From assembly GCA_019911765.1 (NCBI GenBank), contig JAIOJU010000088.1:1-33084 (forward strand): a stretch of 33,084 bases of DNA. The letters are read 5' to 3'. Each line of letters starts with the position of its first letter. Position 1 is the first letter of the stretch. The notes under the pieces were generated by a model that saw only the letters and a list, made by a program, of their open reading frames with translations, searched no databases and was not told the DNA's origin. A program made the position numbers and the translations under genes. This document shows positions 20,515 to 29,268 of the stretch, piece by piece. The DNA comes from Thiobacillus sp. (GTDB taxonomy: Bacteria > Pseudomonadota > Gammaproteobacteria > Burkholderiales > Thiobacillaceae).

Positions 20515-23421
20515 ATGACACCCAATGTCACCCAGTTGCAACCTGTGTCACAAGCGACAGATCAACTGTTGCAACAGGCTATTGCACACCACCAGTCGGG
20601 CCGGCTTCAGGAAGCTGGAGTGCTTTACCAGACCATCCTGCAACATCAGCCCAGCCACCCTGAAGCAAACCACAATCTTGGCGTGATCGCGATTCAGGCA
20701 CAGCAGCCTGCTGCAGGTTTGCCGTATTTCATGGCGGCGCTGGATGCCGACCCGACATGCGGACAATACTGGCTGAATTACATTGACGCCTTGTTTCAGG
20801 CGGGTCAGCAGGAGGACGCGCGTGCCGTATTGGCGCTTGCCCGACAGCAGGGTTTGCAGGGAGAAGAGGTAGATGCATTGGCGGCGCACCTGAATGGGAA
20901 CGCACCGGTTGCAGTGCAACGGGACTTGGCCCCGTGGGATGGCGAGGAATCGCACCCGGTTTCACTGGCGGGTCCTCTGCCTGGAAACACCCCCGGCCAT
21001 CAGGAAATGGATGTGATCGTGGCACTGTTTGGCGAAGGGCGCTACGCGGAGGTCGCAACCCTTGCGCAGAGACTGACAGTGCACTATCCCCTGCATGAGT
21101 TTGGCTGGAAGATTCTGGGCGTTGCGCTCAAGCTGCTGGGCAGGGGGCAGGATGCACTGGAGCCGATGCGGAAAGCCGCCATGTTGTTGCCCACCGATGT
21201 CGAATCCCACTACAACCTGGGTGTAACCCTGCAGGAACTGGGCCGCATGGAGGAGGCTGAGGCCAGCTATCTGCGAGTGCTGCAGATCGATCCCGTCTAT
21301 GCCGATGCGTACCTCAACCTGGGCGTGACCCTCCGCACTCTGGGCCGCCTGGACGAGGCCGAAGAGCGCCTTCGACAGGCTCTGCAGATCAGGCCGGATT
21401 ACGCTGAGGCACATGGCAATCTTGGCACCATGCTTCAAGAACGAGGCTGCCTGGATGAAGCCGAGGCCAGCTTCCGCAAGGCGTTGCAGCTCACCCCGGA
21501 CCACGCGGTGTTACATGACAATCTGGGCGTCACGCTCTATCGTCTGGGGCGCCTGGAGGAGGCCGAAGGCAGTTTCAGGCAGGCTTTGCGGATTAATCCG
21601 GATAATGCCAGAACGCATAATGATCTGGGTGTCACCCTGCAGGAGCTGGGCCGGTTGGACGAAGCGGACGCACACTTTCAAATGGCACTGCTTATCAACC
21701 CGGATGATGCCAGGACGCACGATAACCGGGGCAACCTGCTTTGCTACCTGGGACGCCAGAACGAAGCCGCGGCCAGTTACCGACGGGCGCTGGAGATCAC
21801 TCCGGATGATGCCGGGATGCATGCCAACCTGGGACGATGCTTTCGCAACCTGCGGCATTGGAAAGACGCAGAAAGCCATTTTCGAAAGTCGCTGGAAATC
21901 AATCCGGATGATCTTGAAACCCATAACAACCTGGGGCTTACGCTTCAAGATCTGGGGCTCCTGGATAAAGCCGAAGCCTGCTTTCGAGATATTCTGCAGA
22001 TAAAACCGAATAGCGTAGGTGTCATAGGCAACCTGGGGCTTGTCCTGCAGAGTCTTGGCCGGCTGGACGAGGCCGAAGCCTGCTTCCGGCAGGCGCTGCA
22101 GATCAAGCCGGAACAAGCGTCGCTTTATAGCAACCTGCTTTATTTTCTTCTGCTCAGCGCGACAATGGATGTGAAGTCGGTTTTCTCTGAGCACGCCAGA
22201 TTTGGCGAACAGTTTGAATCCGCCCTAAGCCTTGATTGGCCTGAACACACTCATACACGAGACCCTGAACGCTGCCTGCAGATTGGTCTTGTTTCGCCCG
22301 ATTTCAATAATCATGCCGTGGCCACGTTTATCGAACCGGTACTGGAGCATCTATCAAGCTACCCGCAATTGTCATTGCATGCCTACTACAACAGCGTCAT
22401 CAATGACAAAGTTACGCATCGCCTGCGGGGTCACTTCGCACATTGGTACCCGGTTACTGGCTTGTCGGATGCAGAGTTGGCAGAAAAAATCCGTGCTGAC
22501 GGTATCGACATACTGATTGATCTGACTGGCCACACGGCTCGTAACCGCCTGCTGACCTTTGCCCGCAAACCGGCGCCCGTGCAAGCCAGCTGGATGGGCT
22601 ACCCTGGAACGACTGGCTTGAAATCAATGGATTACTTTTTGGCAGACCGGTTCTTTCTGCCGCCTGGCCAATTCGACGGGCAATTTACGGAAAGAATTGT
22701 ATATTTGCCTGCAGGCGCCCCTTTCTTGCCGTCCAAGGATGCCCCGCCAGTCAACGGTCTGCCTGCACTGAGCAATGGCTATTTGACTTTTGGCAGCTTC
22801 AGCCGGCCGAACAAGCTGAGTCCAGCGGTCATTTCCCTTTGGGCGGAACTCCTCCGGGCATTGCCCGATTCCAGGATGTTGCTGGGGGGGATGCCAGAGG
22901 AGGGCAATTACGATGCCCTGATCAAATGGTTTGAAATGGAAGGTATCGGCTGTGAACGGCTGATCTTTCATGCACGTTGCGGCATGGAGAACTACTTGAA
23001 TCTGCATCAGCAAGTGGACTATTGTCTGGATACCTTCCCTTACAACGGCGGTACCACGACCCTCCATGCGCTCTGGATGGGGGTGCCGACGCTCACCTTG
23101 GCGGGAGACACGGCAGCGGGACGGTCGGGTGCCTCGATTCTTGGCCATGCTGGCCTGGAGTCGTTTATTGCCCGTGATGCGGCGGATTTCTTAAACAAGG
23201 GCTTGTCCTGGGCCGGCAATCTTGCCGCACTGTCCGATATCCGGTCAGGGTTGCGGGAACGCTTTACCAAGTCGGCGATGGGTCAGCCGGTGCTGGTTGC
23301 CACGGGGGTGGAGCGTGCCCTGCGCATGATGTGGCAACGCTGGTGTGCGGGCCTGCCGGCGGAATCGTTCGAAGTGCCGCTGCAGGCTGTTAACAGCACA
23401 GTATCGGAGGTTGATTCATGA
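20515..23421 (+). CDS. TPR-repeat O-GlcNAc transferase-like glycosyltransferase (GT41, SPINDLY type)
   Basis: The 968-residue protein has two parts. Residues ~15-545 hold about a dozen 34-residue tetratricopeptide repeats with the typical NLGVTLQELGRLDEAEA pattern, forming a protein-binding superhelix. Residues ~585-955 match the GT41 catalytic region. His600 lies in SPDFNNHAV (the position of the OGT catalytic-loop His), followed by DILIDLTGHTARNR, QASWMGYPGTTG, GSFSRPNKLSP with Lys767, and DTFPYNGGTTTLHALWMGVP for UDP-sugar binding. Such enzymes add sugars to Ser/Thr, or fucose in the SPY branch. The stop overlaps the next gene's start as ATGA, tying it to sugar biosynthesis. Acceptor protein unknown; flagellin or another surface protein is a reasonable guess. 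Confidence 0.92.
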   Translation: MTPNVTQLQPVSQATDQLLQQAIAHHQSGRLQEAGVLYQTILQHQPSHPEANHNLGVIAIQAQQPAAGLPYFMAALDADPTCGQYWLNYIDALFQAGQQEDARAVLALARQQGLQGEEVDALAAHLNGNAPVAVQRDLAPWDGEESHPVSLAGPLPGNTPGHQEMDVIVALFGEGRYAEVATLAQRLTVHYPLHEFGWKILGVALKLLGRGQDALEPMRKAAMLLPTDVESHYNLGVTLQELGRMEEAEASYLRVLQIDPVYADAYLNLGVTLRTLGRLDEAEERLRQALQIRPDYAEAHGNLGTMLQERGCLDEAEASFRKALQLTPDHAVLHDNLGVTLYRLGRLEEAEGSFRQALRINPDNARTHNDLGVTLQELGRLDEADAHFQMALLINPDDARTHDNRGNLLCYLGRQNEAAASYRRALEITPDDAGMHANLGRCFRNLRHWKDAESHFRKSLEINPDDLETHNNLGLTLQDLGLLDKAEACFRDILQIKPNSVGVIGNLGLVLQSLGRLDEAEACFRQALQIKPEQASLYSNLLYFLLLSATMDVKSVFSEHARFGEQFESALSLDWPEHTHTRDPERCLQIGLVSPDFNNHAVATFIEPVLEHLSSYPQLSLHAYYNSVINDKVTHRLRGHFAHWYPVTGLSDAELAEKIRADGIDILIDLTGHTARNRLLTFARKPAPVQASWMGYPGTTGLKSMDYFLADRFFLPPGQFDGQFTERIVYLPAGAPFLPSKDAPPVNGLPALSNGYLTFGSFSRPNKLSPAVISLWAELLRALPDSRMLLGGMPEEGNYDALIKWFEMEGIGCERLIFHARCGMENYLNLHQQVDYCLDTFPYNGGTTTLHALWMGVPTLTLAGDTAAGRSGASILGHAGLESFIARDAADFLNKGLSWAGNLAALSDIRSGLRERFTKSAMGQPVLVATGVERALRMMWQRWCAGLPAESFEVPLQAVNSTVSEVDS

Positions 23422-24539
23422 CGGAATCACGTGACCCCCCGCCCATTTATGTCACGCAGCCCTCGCTGCCTCCCCTGGAGGAGTTCATACCCTATCTGGA
23501 GCAAATCTGGGAGAGCAAGCGGCTGACCAATAGTGGCCCGTTTCACGAGCAGCTGGAGCAGGCATTGTGCGACTATCTCGACGTTCCGCATATTGCCCTG
23601 TTTGCCAACGGAACCCTTGCGCTCGTTACTGCATTGCAGGCCATGCGCATTACGGGCGAAGTCATCACTACTCCCTATTCATTTGTGGCAACTGCACATT
23701 CGCTGCTGTGGAATGGCATCAGACCCGTGTTTTCCGATATCGATCCGCTTACGCTCAATCTGGACCCGGACAGGATCGAGGCCGCGATCACTCCGCAAAC
23801 CACCGCCATCATGCCGGTGCATTGTTATGGGCATTCATGCGATGTGGATCGCATCGAAAGAATTGCCGACAACTATGGGCTGAAAGTCATCTACGATGCT
23901 GCTCACGCCTTTGGTGTGCAATGTCAGGGCGGCAGCGTACTCAACCATGGCGATCTGTCGGTGCTGAGTTTCCATGCGACCAAGGTGTTCAATACGTTTG
24001 AAGGTGGCGCCATCGTCTGTCACGATGCCAAAACCAAGCAGCGTATCGATCACCTGAAGAACTTTGGTTTTGTGGATGAGGTGACGGTGGCTGCGCCCGG
24101 CATCAATGGGAAAATGAGTGAAATCAATGCGGCCTTTGGATTGCTGCAGCTCAAGGGGATTGATGAAATCCTGCAAAAACGCAAAGCCATTGATACCCGT
24201 TATCGCGAAGTGCTTACCGGGGTCAAGGGAATCCATTGTCTGTCAGCCACAGACGAGAAGCCTAACTACGCCTATTTTCCGATTCTGGTGCAGCCAGACT
24301 ATCCGCTCAGTCGCGATGCCTTGTATCAAGAGCTACAGGATAGCGGCATTCATGCGCGCCGCTATTTTTACCCGTTGATCAGCGATTTTCCGATGTATCG
24401 GGGAATTCCATCGGCGGCACCTGCGAACTTGCCAGTAGCGAGGGCTGCGGCGGAGCGGGTGATTTGCCTGCCGATTTATCCGTCACTGACCAGCAAGCAG
24501 GTTGATCTCATCATCGGGATAATCGTGGGACAGTGCTGA
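23418..24539 (+). CDS. DegT/DnrJ/EryC1/StrS-family sugar aminotransferase
   Basis: This 373-residue PLP enzyme transfers an amino group to a nucleotide-linked keto sugar. Motifs seen are NGTLALVTALQA for phosphate binding, TTPYSFVATAHSLLWNG, the PLP-contacting D160-AAHAFG segment and the catalytic Lys189 in SFHATKVFNTFEGG. The resemblance to VioA-type dTDP-4-keto-6-deoxyglucose aminotransferases is suggestive but not decisive for the substrate. It has a strong CGGAGG site and overlaps the glycosyltransferase stop codon (ATGA), and its own stop overlaps the next start (TGATG). No dTDP-sugar synthesis genes are in the window, so its keto-sugar substrate must come from elsewhere. Confidence 0.9.
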   Translation: MTESRDPPPIYVTQPSLPPLEEFIPYLEQIWESKRLTNSGPFHEQLEQALCDYLDVPHIALFANGTLALVTALQAMRITGEVITTPYSFVATAHSLLWNGIRPVFSDIDPLTLNLDPDRIEAAITPQTTAIMPVHCYGHSCDVDRIERIADNYGLKVIYDAAHAFGVQCQGGSVLNHGDLSVLSFHATKVFNTFEGGAIVCHDAKTKQRIDHLKNFGFVDEVTVAAPGINGKMSEINAAFGLLQLKGIDEILQKRKAIDTRYREVLTGVKGIHCLSATDEKPNYAYFPILVQPDYPLSRDALYQELQDSGIHARRYFYPLISDFPMYRGIPSAAPANLPVARAAAERVICLPIYPSLTSKQVDLIIGIIVGQC

Positions 24540-25495
24540 TGAAATGGAGAAAGCTCGGAAAAATATTCGATCCTACCCAGTTCAAGCTGCCACACGGTTG
24601 CATGGGATTTGCGCAATCTCCCCAGGCGATCATTTTCGAGGACTTCGTAAGGATCTACTTTTCCACGCGTTCGCTGGACCGCAGCAATGGACAGTACCTG
24701 AGCCATATTGCTTTCGTCGACATGAAGAAGAATTTCCGCGACATCATTGCAGTATCCGGGCATACCGTCATCGAACTGGGAAAGCTGGGCTGCTTCGATG
24801 AACACGGGATTTTCCCGATGAATGTGGTTCGTCACGGTGATCTGATTTACGGTTATACCTCTGGTGTGAACAGAAGAGTGTCGGTACCCGCAGACGGTGC
24901 CATCGGGCTCGCGATCAGTCGCGACGACGGCTACACTTTCCAGCGGCTCGGTGACGGACCGGTGCTCGCGCCCTCGTTGCATGAACCCTGCATCGTTGTC
25001 GATCCTTTCGTGAAGGTCTGCGGCGACACCTTCCACATGTGGTACGTCTTTGGTCTGGGCTGGAAGCGCTTTGCCCCGGACGCGGCGCCCGACCGCATCT
25101 ACAAGATCGGCCATGCCACGTCGCGCGACAGCGTCCACTGGGTCAAGGAGGAGGCGAGGCAGATCATCGAAAGCCGGCTGGGCGCTGACGAATGCCAGGC
25201 GCTGCCGACGGTGATCGACATCGATGGCCGCCACCATATGTTCTTCTGTTATCGCCAGTCGTTCGACTTCCGTACCAATCGTGACCGCGCCTACCGCATC
25301 GGCCATGCCTGGTCGGACGACCTTTTCGACTGGGTGCGCGACGACGACAGCCTGGCGCTCGACGTGACCGAAGGTGACTGGGATTCCGACATGCTGTGCT
25401 ACCCGCACGTCTTCGAATGCGACGGCCGCATCTACATGCTCTACAACGGCAACGCATTCGGCCGCTATGGCTTCGGCCTGGCGGTGCTGGAGTAA
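24539..25495 (+). CDS. Five-bladed beta-propeller glycosidase-like protein (copy 1)
   Basis: The 318-residue product resembles the GH43/GH32/GH130-type beta-propeller proteins often found in polysaccharide clusters: repeated GxDGxTxxR/HMWY-type blades are seen, such as AISRDDGYTFQRLG, GDTFHMWYVFG, IGHATSRDSVHW, DGRHHMFFCYR and IGHAWSDDLFDW. No signal peptide is present, so a cytoplasmic role in glycan precursor handling is more likely than secreted hydrolysis. Start ATG 24539 overlaps the previous stop; GTG 24533 is possible. A clear paralogue lies on the other strand at 26267-27235. Base composition changes sharply within this gene, from about 47% GC at its beginning (24541-24600) to 70% at 25081-25140. 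Confidence 0.75.
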   Translation: MKWRKLGKIFDPTQFKLPHGCMGFAQSPQAIIFEDFVRIYFSTRSLDRSNGQYLSHIAFVDMKKNFRDIIAVSGHTVIELGKLGCFDEHGIFPMNVVRHGDLIYGYTSGVNRRVSVPADGAIGLAISRDDGYTFQRLGDGPVLAPSLHEPCIVVDPFVKVCGDTFHMWYVFGLGWKRFAPDAAPDRIYKIGHATSRDSVHWVKEEARQIIESRLGADECQALPTVIDIDGRHHMFFCYRQSFDFRTNRDRAYRIGHAWSDDLFDWVRDDDSLALDVTEGDWDSDMLCYPHVFECDGRIYMLYNGNAFGRYGFGLAVLE

Positions 25496-25497
25496 GC

Positions 25498-26247
25498 ATG
25501 GCGCCGGCTTCCCCGAACCACTCGCAAAGCGTGGCTGCGATGCCTGGCGTGTCCGGGCTCGTCGGCATCATGCAGCCTTACTTTTTTCCCTACTTCGAGC
25601 AGTTCAGGCTGATCGCCGCGTGCGACATGTGGGTGGTTTTCGACACCGCCCAGTTCACGCGCAAGTCGTGGATGGTGCGCAACCGCATCCTCAATCGCGA
25701 CAAGGGTACCGCCTATGTTTCGGTTCCGGTGCAGCACACCGGCCTGGGGACGCACATCCAGGATGCGCTGGTCGACCACGGCCAGGACTGGCGCGGCCGG
25801 ATCATGGACAGGCTCAAGGTCTACCAGGCCGAGGCGCCGCATTATGCGGCTGTTCGCGATTTCATCGGCGATACCCTGGCCGGGCACCACGAGACTCTCG
25901 CCAGCCTGAACACCGAGGTGCTGCGGGCCGTGTGCCGCTATTTGGAAATCGCTACCCCGATCGAGCTTGCCTCGGCCCTGCCCCTCGATCTGCCGACGGC
26001 GTGCGAGCCGGGAGAGTGGGCGCTGCACATCTCGAAGCAGCTGGGGGCGACCGAATACCGCAACGCCGCTGGCGGCAAAGACCTGTTCAACGAAGCGCTT
26101 TACGCGAGCCATGGTATTGCGCTGAGTTTCCATGAGCATCACCAGCGGCAATACGCCACCGGCAGCTTCGACTTCGTAGCCGATCTGTCGGTCATCGACT
26201 GGATGATGTGGAACGACCGCGAGACCCTGCATGCCTGGCTGGGTTGA
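25498..26247 (+). CDS. WbqC-family protein
   Basis: The 249-residue product carries the WbqC-family opening GIMQPYFFPYFEQFRLI and later segments FDTAQFTRKSWMVRNRIL and SVPVQ. The ending FVADLSVIDWMMWN also fits. WbqC-like proteins occur in O-antigen and surface-glycan clusters, usually next to DegT aminotransferases, and are suspected to work as ligases or acyl-transfer enzymes on amino sugars, without firm proof. ATG 25498 has GGAG 6 nt upstream; ATG 25540 is an alternative closer to the conserved domain. It is 2 nt after the propeller gene, so cotranslation is likely. Confidence 0.82.
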   Translation: MAPASPNHSQSVAAMPGVSGLVGIMQPYFFPYFEQFRLIAACDMWVVFDTAQFTRKSWMVRNRILNRDKGTAYVSVPVQHTGLGTHIQDALVDHGQDWRGRIMDRLKVYQAEAPHYAAVRDFIGDTLAGHHETLASLNTEVLRAVCRYLEIATPIELASALPLDLPTACEPGEWALHISKQLGATEYRNAAGGKDLFNEALYASHGIALSFHEHHQRQYATGSFDFVADLSVIDWMMWNDRETLHAWLG

Positions 26248-26266
26248 ACCGCTGATGCTCGTCCGC

Positions 26267-27235
26267 TTAGCGCGTGGACTTGCCCATCATTTCGGCGATG
26301 CCGAAGCCCTCGCGGCCGAACTGGTTGCCGCAGTAGAACAGCAGGATGCGCCCATCCAGATCGATGGCCTGGGAGGAACCCATCATCTGCGAATCCCATC
26401 CCGTCGCCGACACATCGATGCCCAGCTGCGCATCGTCGCGGGTCCAGTGTGCCAGGTCTTCGGACCACGCATAGCCCAGGCGATACATGCATGCCGGGCC
26501 GCTACGGAAGCCGATGGGCCTGCGGTAGGCGAAGACGGCATGCCATCTGCCATCAAGAAAAAACGGCAGGAAGATGTCCTGGCATTCGTCTGCCGACAGG
26601 GTCGGGATGATCAGCTTGCCGTCTCGATTCCAGGCGATCCCGTCGGTCGATGTGGCGTGGGCAATCTGGAAGACGGATTCGGGTTTGCCTTCGTCCAGCA
26701 GCCATTTGGTCCCTGTCAGATACCACATGTGCCACGTGTCGCCGATGATGCGGACGGCGGGGCTGTTCACCAGATAGGGTTCGTTCAGGGTCAGTCCCAG
26801 GACCGGCCCTTCACCCAGTTTGCGGAAGGTTTCGCCACCGTCGTGGCTGACCGCTGCGCCGATGCCGACGGTGTAGGGAACGGACGCCATGCGCGTCCAA
26901 CCGGTGTAATAGAGATAAACCTTATCCCCCTTGCGTACCACGCTGCTCGGCATGATCCCGAATTCGTCGAAGGCACCAGGTTCGCCCAGCGGCAGCAGCG
27001 GCGTATCTGCTATGCGCACGACCCGTGTGATGTCGTCACGCGCCAGGTCGACGTAGCCGGGATACGAGACGTACTGCATGTCGGCCCCGCGCTGCGGCCG
27101 GCATGCGATATAGACGCGCAGGATGTCGTCGTTCAGCACGAAGGGCGTGGGGCACTGCGCATATTCCTGCATCCACGGCCGGGGCCTGCTCGCCGTCGGG
27201 TTGAAGATGTTGCCGAGCTTGTTCCACGAGAACAT
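26267..27235 (-). CDS. Five-bladed beta-propeller glycosidase-like protein (copy 2, inverted)
   Basis: This 322-residue protein is a paralogue of the one at 24539-25495. Both share the opening W-KLG-IF-PT, GxFDExGIxPxxVVRxGD, the HMWY blade, ADECQ and the ending YxGNxFGRxGFGxA. A good AGGAG precedes the ATG. It lies on the opposite strand to its copy and is read together with the acyltransferase gene upstream (27-nt gap). No signal peptide is seen. Role presumed to be glycan-related, substrate unknown. Confidence 0.75.
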   Translation of the reverse strand: MFSWNKLGNIFNPTASRPRPWMQEYAQCPTPFVLNDDILRVYIACRPQRGADMQYVSYPGYVDLARDDITRVVRIADTPLLPLGEPGAFDEFGIMPSSVVRKGDKVYLYYTGWTRMASVPYTVGIGAAVSHDGGETFRKLGEGPVLGLTLNEPYLVNSPAVRIIGDTWHMWYLTGTKWLLDEGKPESVFQIAHATSTDGIAWNRDGKLIIPTLSADECQDIFLPFFLDGRWHAVFAYRRPIGFRSGPACMYRLGYAWSEDLAHWTRDDAQLGIDVSATGWDSQMMGSSQAIDLDGRILLFYCGNQFGREGFGIAEMMGKSTR

Positions 27236-27262
27236 GGACTCACTCCTGCCGCGTGCGGCACA

Positions 27263-27961
27263 TCACTTGTGGCCGGGGCCGATGGCCGCCATGCGTGTCA
27301 TCTGAAGGAATTCGTCACTCGCCAGGCGGAATTTCTCGGTGCCGGGGGCGATGAATACGCTGCGCGGCGGCGCGCTCTTGAGCACCAGCGTGGCCGCGCC
27401 GAGGAAGGAGTCGGGGCCGATCGACAGTTCGCCACCGACGGTGGCGTTGAGGCCGACGAAGCAGCGCTCGCCCAGCACGGCGACGCCGCCCAGTGTCGCG
27501 CCTGCAGCGATCCAGCAATGATCCTCGACGGTCGAGTGGTGGCCGATCAGCACGTTGTTCCACAGCGAGACGTTGTGGCCGATGCGTGCGCCGGGCTGAA
27601 TGCCGACGCCGTCGAGGATGAGGCAGTTCTCGCCCACCTCGACCCAGGGTCCGAGGTCCGCGCGCGGGCTGACGTAGCTTGCCAGCGTGTAGCCCTTGGC
27701 CTTGGCCTCCTGGCATTTCTGCGCCCGCACGGCGTTGAGCTCGTGGTAGCCGATCGCCGCGAACAGCGCGACCGACTCCGACGGATAATGGCACTCGATT
27801 TCTTCGAAGGGCACGACGGGGAGACCGTAATGCGTGCCCGATGGCGGAAGCCACTCCGCGTCGCAGGTAAAAGCCACCACCTCGTATTCCCCGTCGCGGA
27901 GGAAGTGGTGGTAGGCGACGTCAGTGATCTTGCCCACGCCGAAAATGACAAGCTGTTTCAT
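27263..27961 (-). CDS. NeuD/PglD-type sugar O/N-acyltransferase
   Basis: The 232-residue product has an N-terminal Rossmann-like part (KQLVIFGVGKITDVAYHHFL) and a C-terminal left-handed beta-helix of hexapeptide repeats (residues ~100-200, such as VEVGENCLILDGVGIQPGA, IGHHSTVEDHCWIAAGA). This is the layout of NeuD, PglD and related enzymes that acylate amino or hydroxy sugars using acetyl-CoA or another acyl donor. The His of IGHHSTVED is in the place of the family's catalytic base. A GGGGAGA site precedes the ATG. Together with the aminotransferase it points to an N-acylated amino sugar. Confidence 0.85.
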   Translation of the reverse strand: MKQLVIFGVGKITDVAYHHFLRDGEYEVVAFTCDAEWLPPSGTHYGLPVVPFEEIECHYPSESVALFAAIGYHELNAVRAQKCQEAKAKGYTLASYVSPRADLGPWVEVGENCLILDGVGIQPGARIGHNVSLWNNVLIGHHSTVEDHCWIAAGATLGGVAVLGERCFVGLNATVGGELSIGPDSFLGAATLVLKSAPPRSVFIAPGTEKFRLASDEFLQMTRMAAIGPGHK

Positions 27962-28151
27962 CGTTCGTCTCCCCTATTCTGTCTGCCTTCACGCATGGCC
28001 GTGACCATGCTGGCAACCCGCGAAGGGTATCAGCGGCCCTCCCGGATTTGCAAAAATATATTTGCCCAGGGCCTTTACATTGCACCGATGATTGCCGAAA
28101 TGAAACTGAAACCGCGAGTCGGCGTCGTGCCGGCCAGCCCAAGGAGAAAAT
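27962..28151. promoter_or_regulatory. Divergent intergenic region with AT-rich palindrome
   Basis: This 190-nt gap separates the acyltransferase (minus) and methyltransferase (plus) genes. It has an AT-rich dyad GCAAA-AATATA-TTTGC at 28050-28065 within otherwise GC-rich sequence, a candidate promoter core or operator. An AAGGAG site at 28141-28146 serves the methyltransferase. Confidence 0.4.
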
Positions 28152-29168
28152 GTGCGCTTAGGTGAAGAAAAATTCTACGTCGACCCCGCGACGCTCGAGC
28201 CGCTGAATCTGGGGAACGCCGTGTGCGACGGCGACCAGATCGTCTCGGGTGTGCTGGTGAGTCCGTCCGGGCATCGCTTCGAGATCACCGGCGGCGTGCC
28301 CAACTTCGTCTACCCTTTTGAGCTGCCGAAAGCCGACCGCGATGCGCGGCAACAATCCGAGGATCGTGTCGAGGGGTACGACCGCTATCTGCCCTTGACC
28401 TTCCGCACCTATGGCGAGGACGAGCAGGCGGTGCGCAATACCATGGTCGACAAGCTCGACCTCAAGCCCGGATCGGTCGTACTGGAGACCGGGGCTGGAA
28501 CGGGGCGTGATTCCGAAATCATCGCGCAGCGGCTCGGCGCGGACGGTAAGCTCTATATCCAGGATATCTCACCTTCGTTCCTGGCGAAAAACATCGAGCG
28601 CATGCGCGATACAAGTAGGCACGTCGAACCGGCGCTGGCGAACGGCTACTACCTGCCATTCGCCGACAACAGCTTCGATGCCTGTTTCCATTTCGGCGGC
28701 ATCAACGCCTTTGCCGACATCAAGCGCGCCTTTTCCGAAATGGCACGTGTCACCAAGCCCGGCGGCAAGGTCGTGGTCGGTGATGAGAACATGCCGCCCT
28801 GGCTGCGCGAGACGGAGTTTGCCCGCATTCTGATGAACTCCAACCCGGAGTTTGCCTACTCGCTGCCGCTCGACAAGCTGCCTGTCGAGGCGCGCAAGAC
28901 CCGTCTGGAATGGATTATCGGGGGCGTTTTCTATGTCATCGATTTCGTGGTCGGCGAAGGTGAGCCGATGGCAAACTTCGACTTTCCGATTCCGGGCGTG
29001 CGCGGCGGCACCCACCGCACACGTTATTACGGACATCTTGAGGGTGTCACGCCCGAAGCCAAGCGCCTGGCCTATGAGGCACGTGCCAGGACGGGCAAGA
29101 GCATGCACCAGTGGCTGGACGACGTGGTGCGCGAGGCCGCAATGCGCGATATCGGACAGAAGGACTGA
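28152..29168 (+). CDS. Class I SAM-dependent methyltransferase with N-terminal Trm112-like segment
   Basis: The 338-residue product starts at GTG 28152, five nt after AAGGAG; the ATG at 28150 overlapping it runs into a stop. Residues ~1-55 (FYVDPATLEPLNL, HRFEITGGVPNFVYP) resemble the short Trm112-like domain found before many methyltransferases, but without zinc cysteines. Residues ~95-215 are a class I methyltransferase: VVLETGAGTGRDSEIIAQRL (motif I), LPFADNSFDACFHFGGINAF and ARVTKPGGKVVVGDEN. In this setting a sugar or lipid-linked glycan substrate is plausible. Confidence 0.82.
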   Translation: MRLGEEKFYVDPATLEPLNLGNAVCDGDQIVSGVLVSPSGHRFEITGGVPNFVYPFELPKADRDARQQSEDRVEGYDRYLPLTFRTYGEDEQAVRNTMVDKLDLKPGSVVLETGAGTGRDSEIIAQRLGADGKLYIQDISPSFLAKNIERMRDTSRHVEPALANGYYLPFADNSFDACFHFGGINAFADIKRAFSEMARVTKPGGKVVVGDENMPPWLRETEFARILMNSNPEFAYSLPLDKLPVEARKTRLEWIIGGVFYVIDFVVGEGEPMANFDFPIPGVRGGTHRTRYYGHLEGVTPEAKRLAYEARARTGKSMHQWLDDVVREAAMRDIGQKD

Positions 29169-29268
29169 TCGTTCGAGGCGATGGGACTTAATATTGGCGA
29201 CATACCTGTGACGAGCAGATCGCGATGAGAACGCAGGAGACCCTTCCGCAGAGTAAGCGATACCTTCA

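Noticed and set aside
20515-22130. TPR array as a DNA repeat or mobile element
   Set aside because: The periodicity is at protein level (34-residue TPR units in one frame) and belongs to a normal GT41 protein.
26231-28165. Long open frame on the plus strand (644 codons)
   Set aside because: It is antisense to the second propeller and the acyltransferase genes, both of which have strong motifs and ribosome-binding sites; high GC keeps this frame open.
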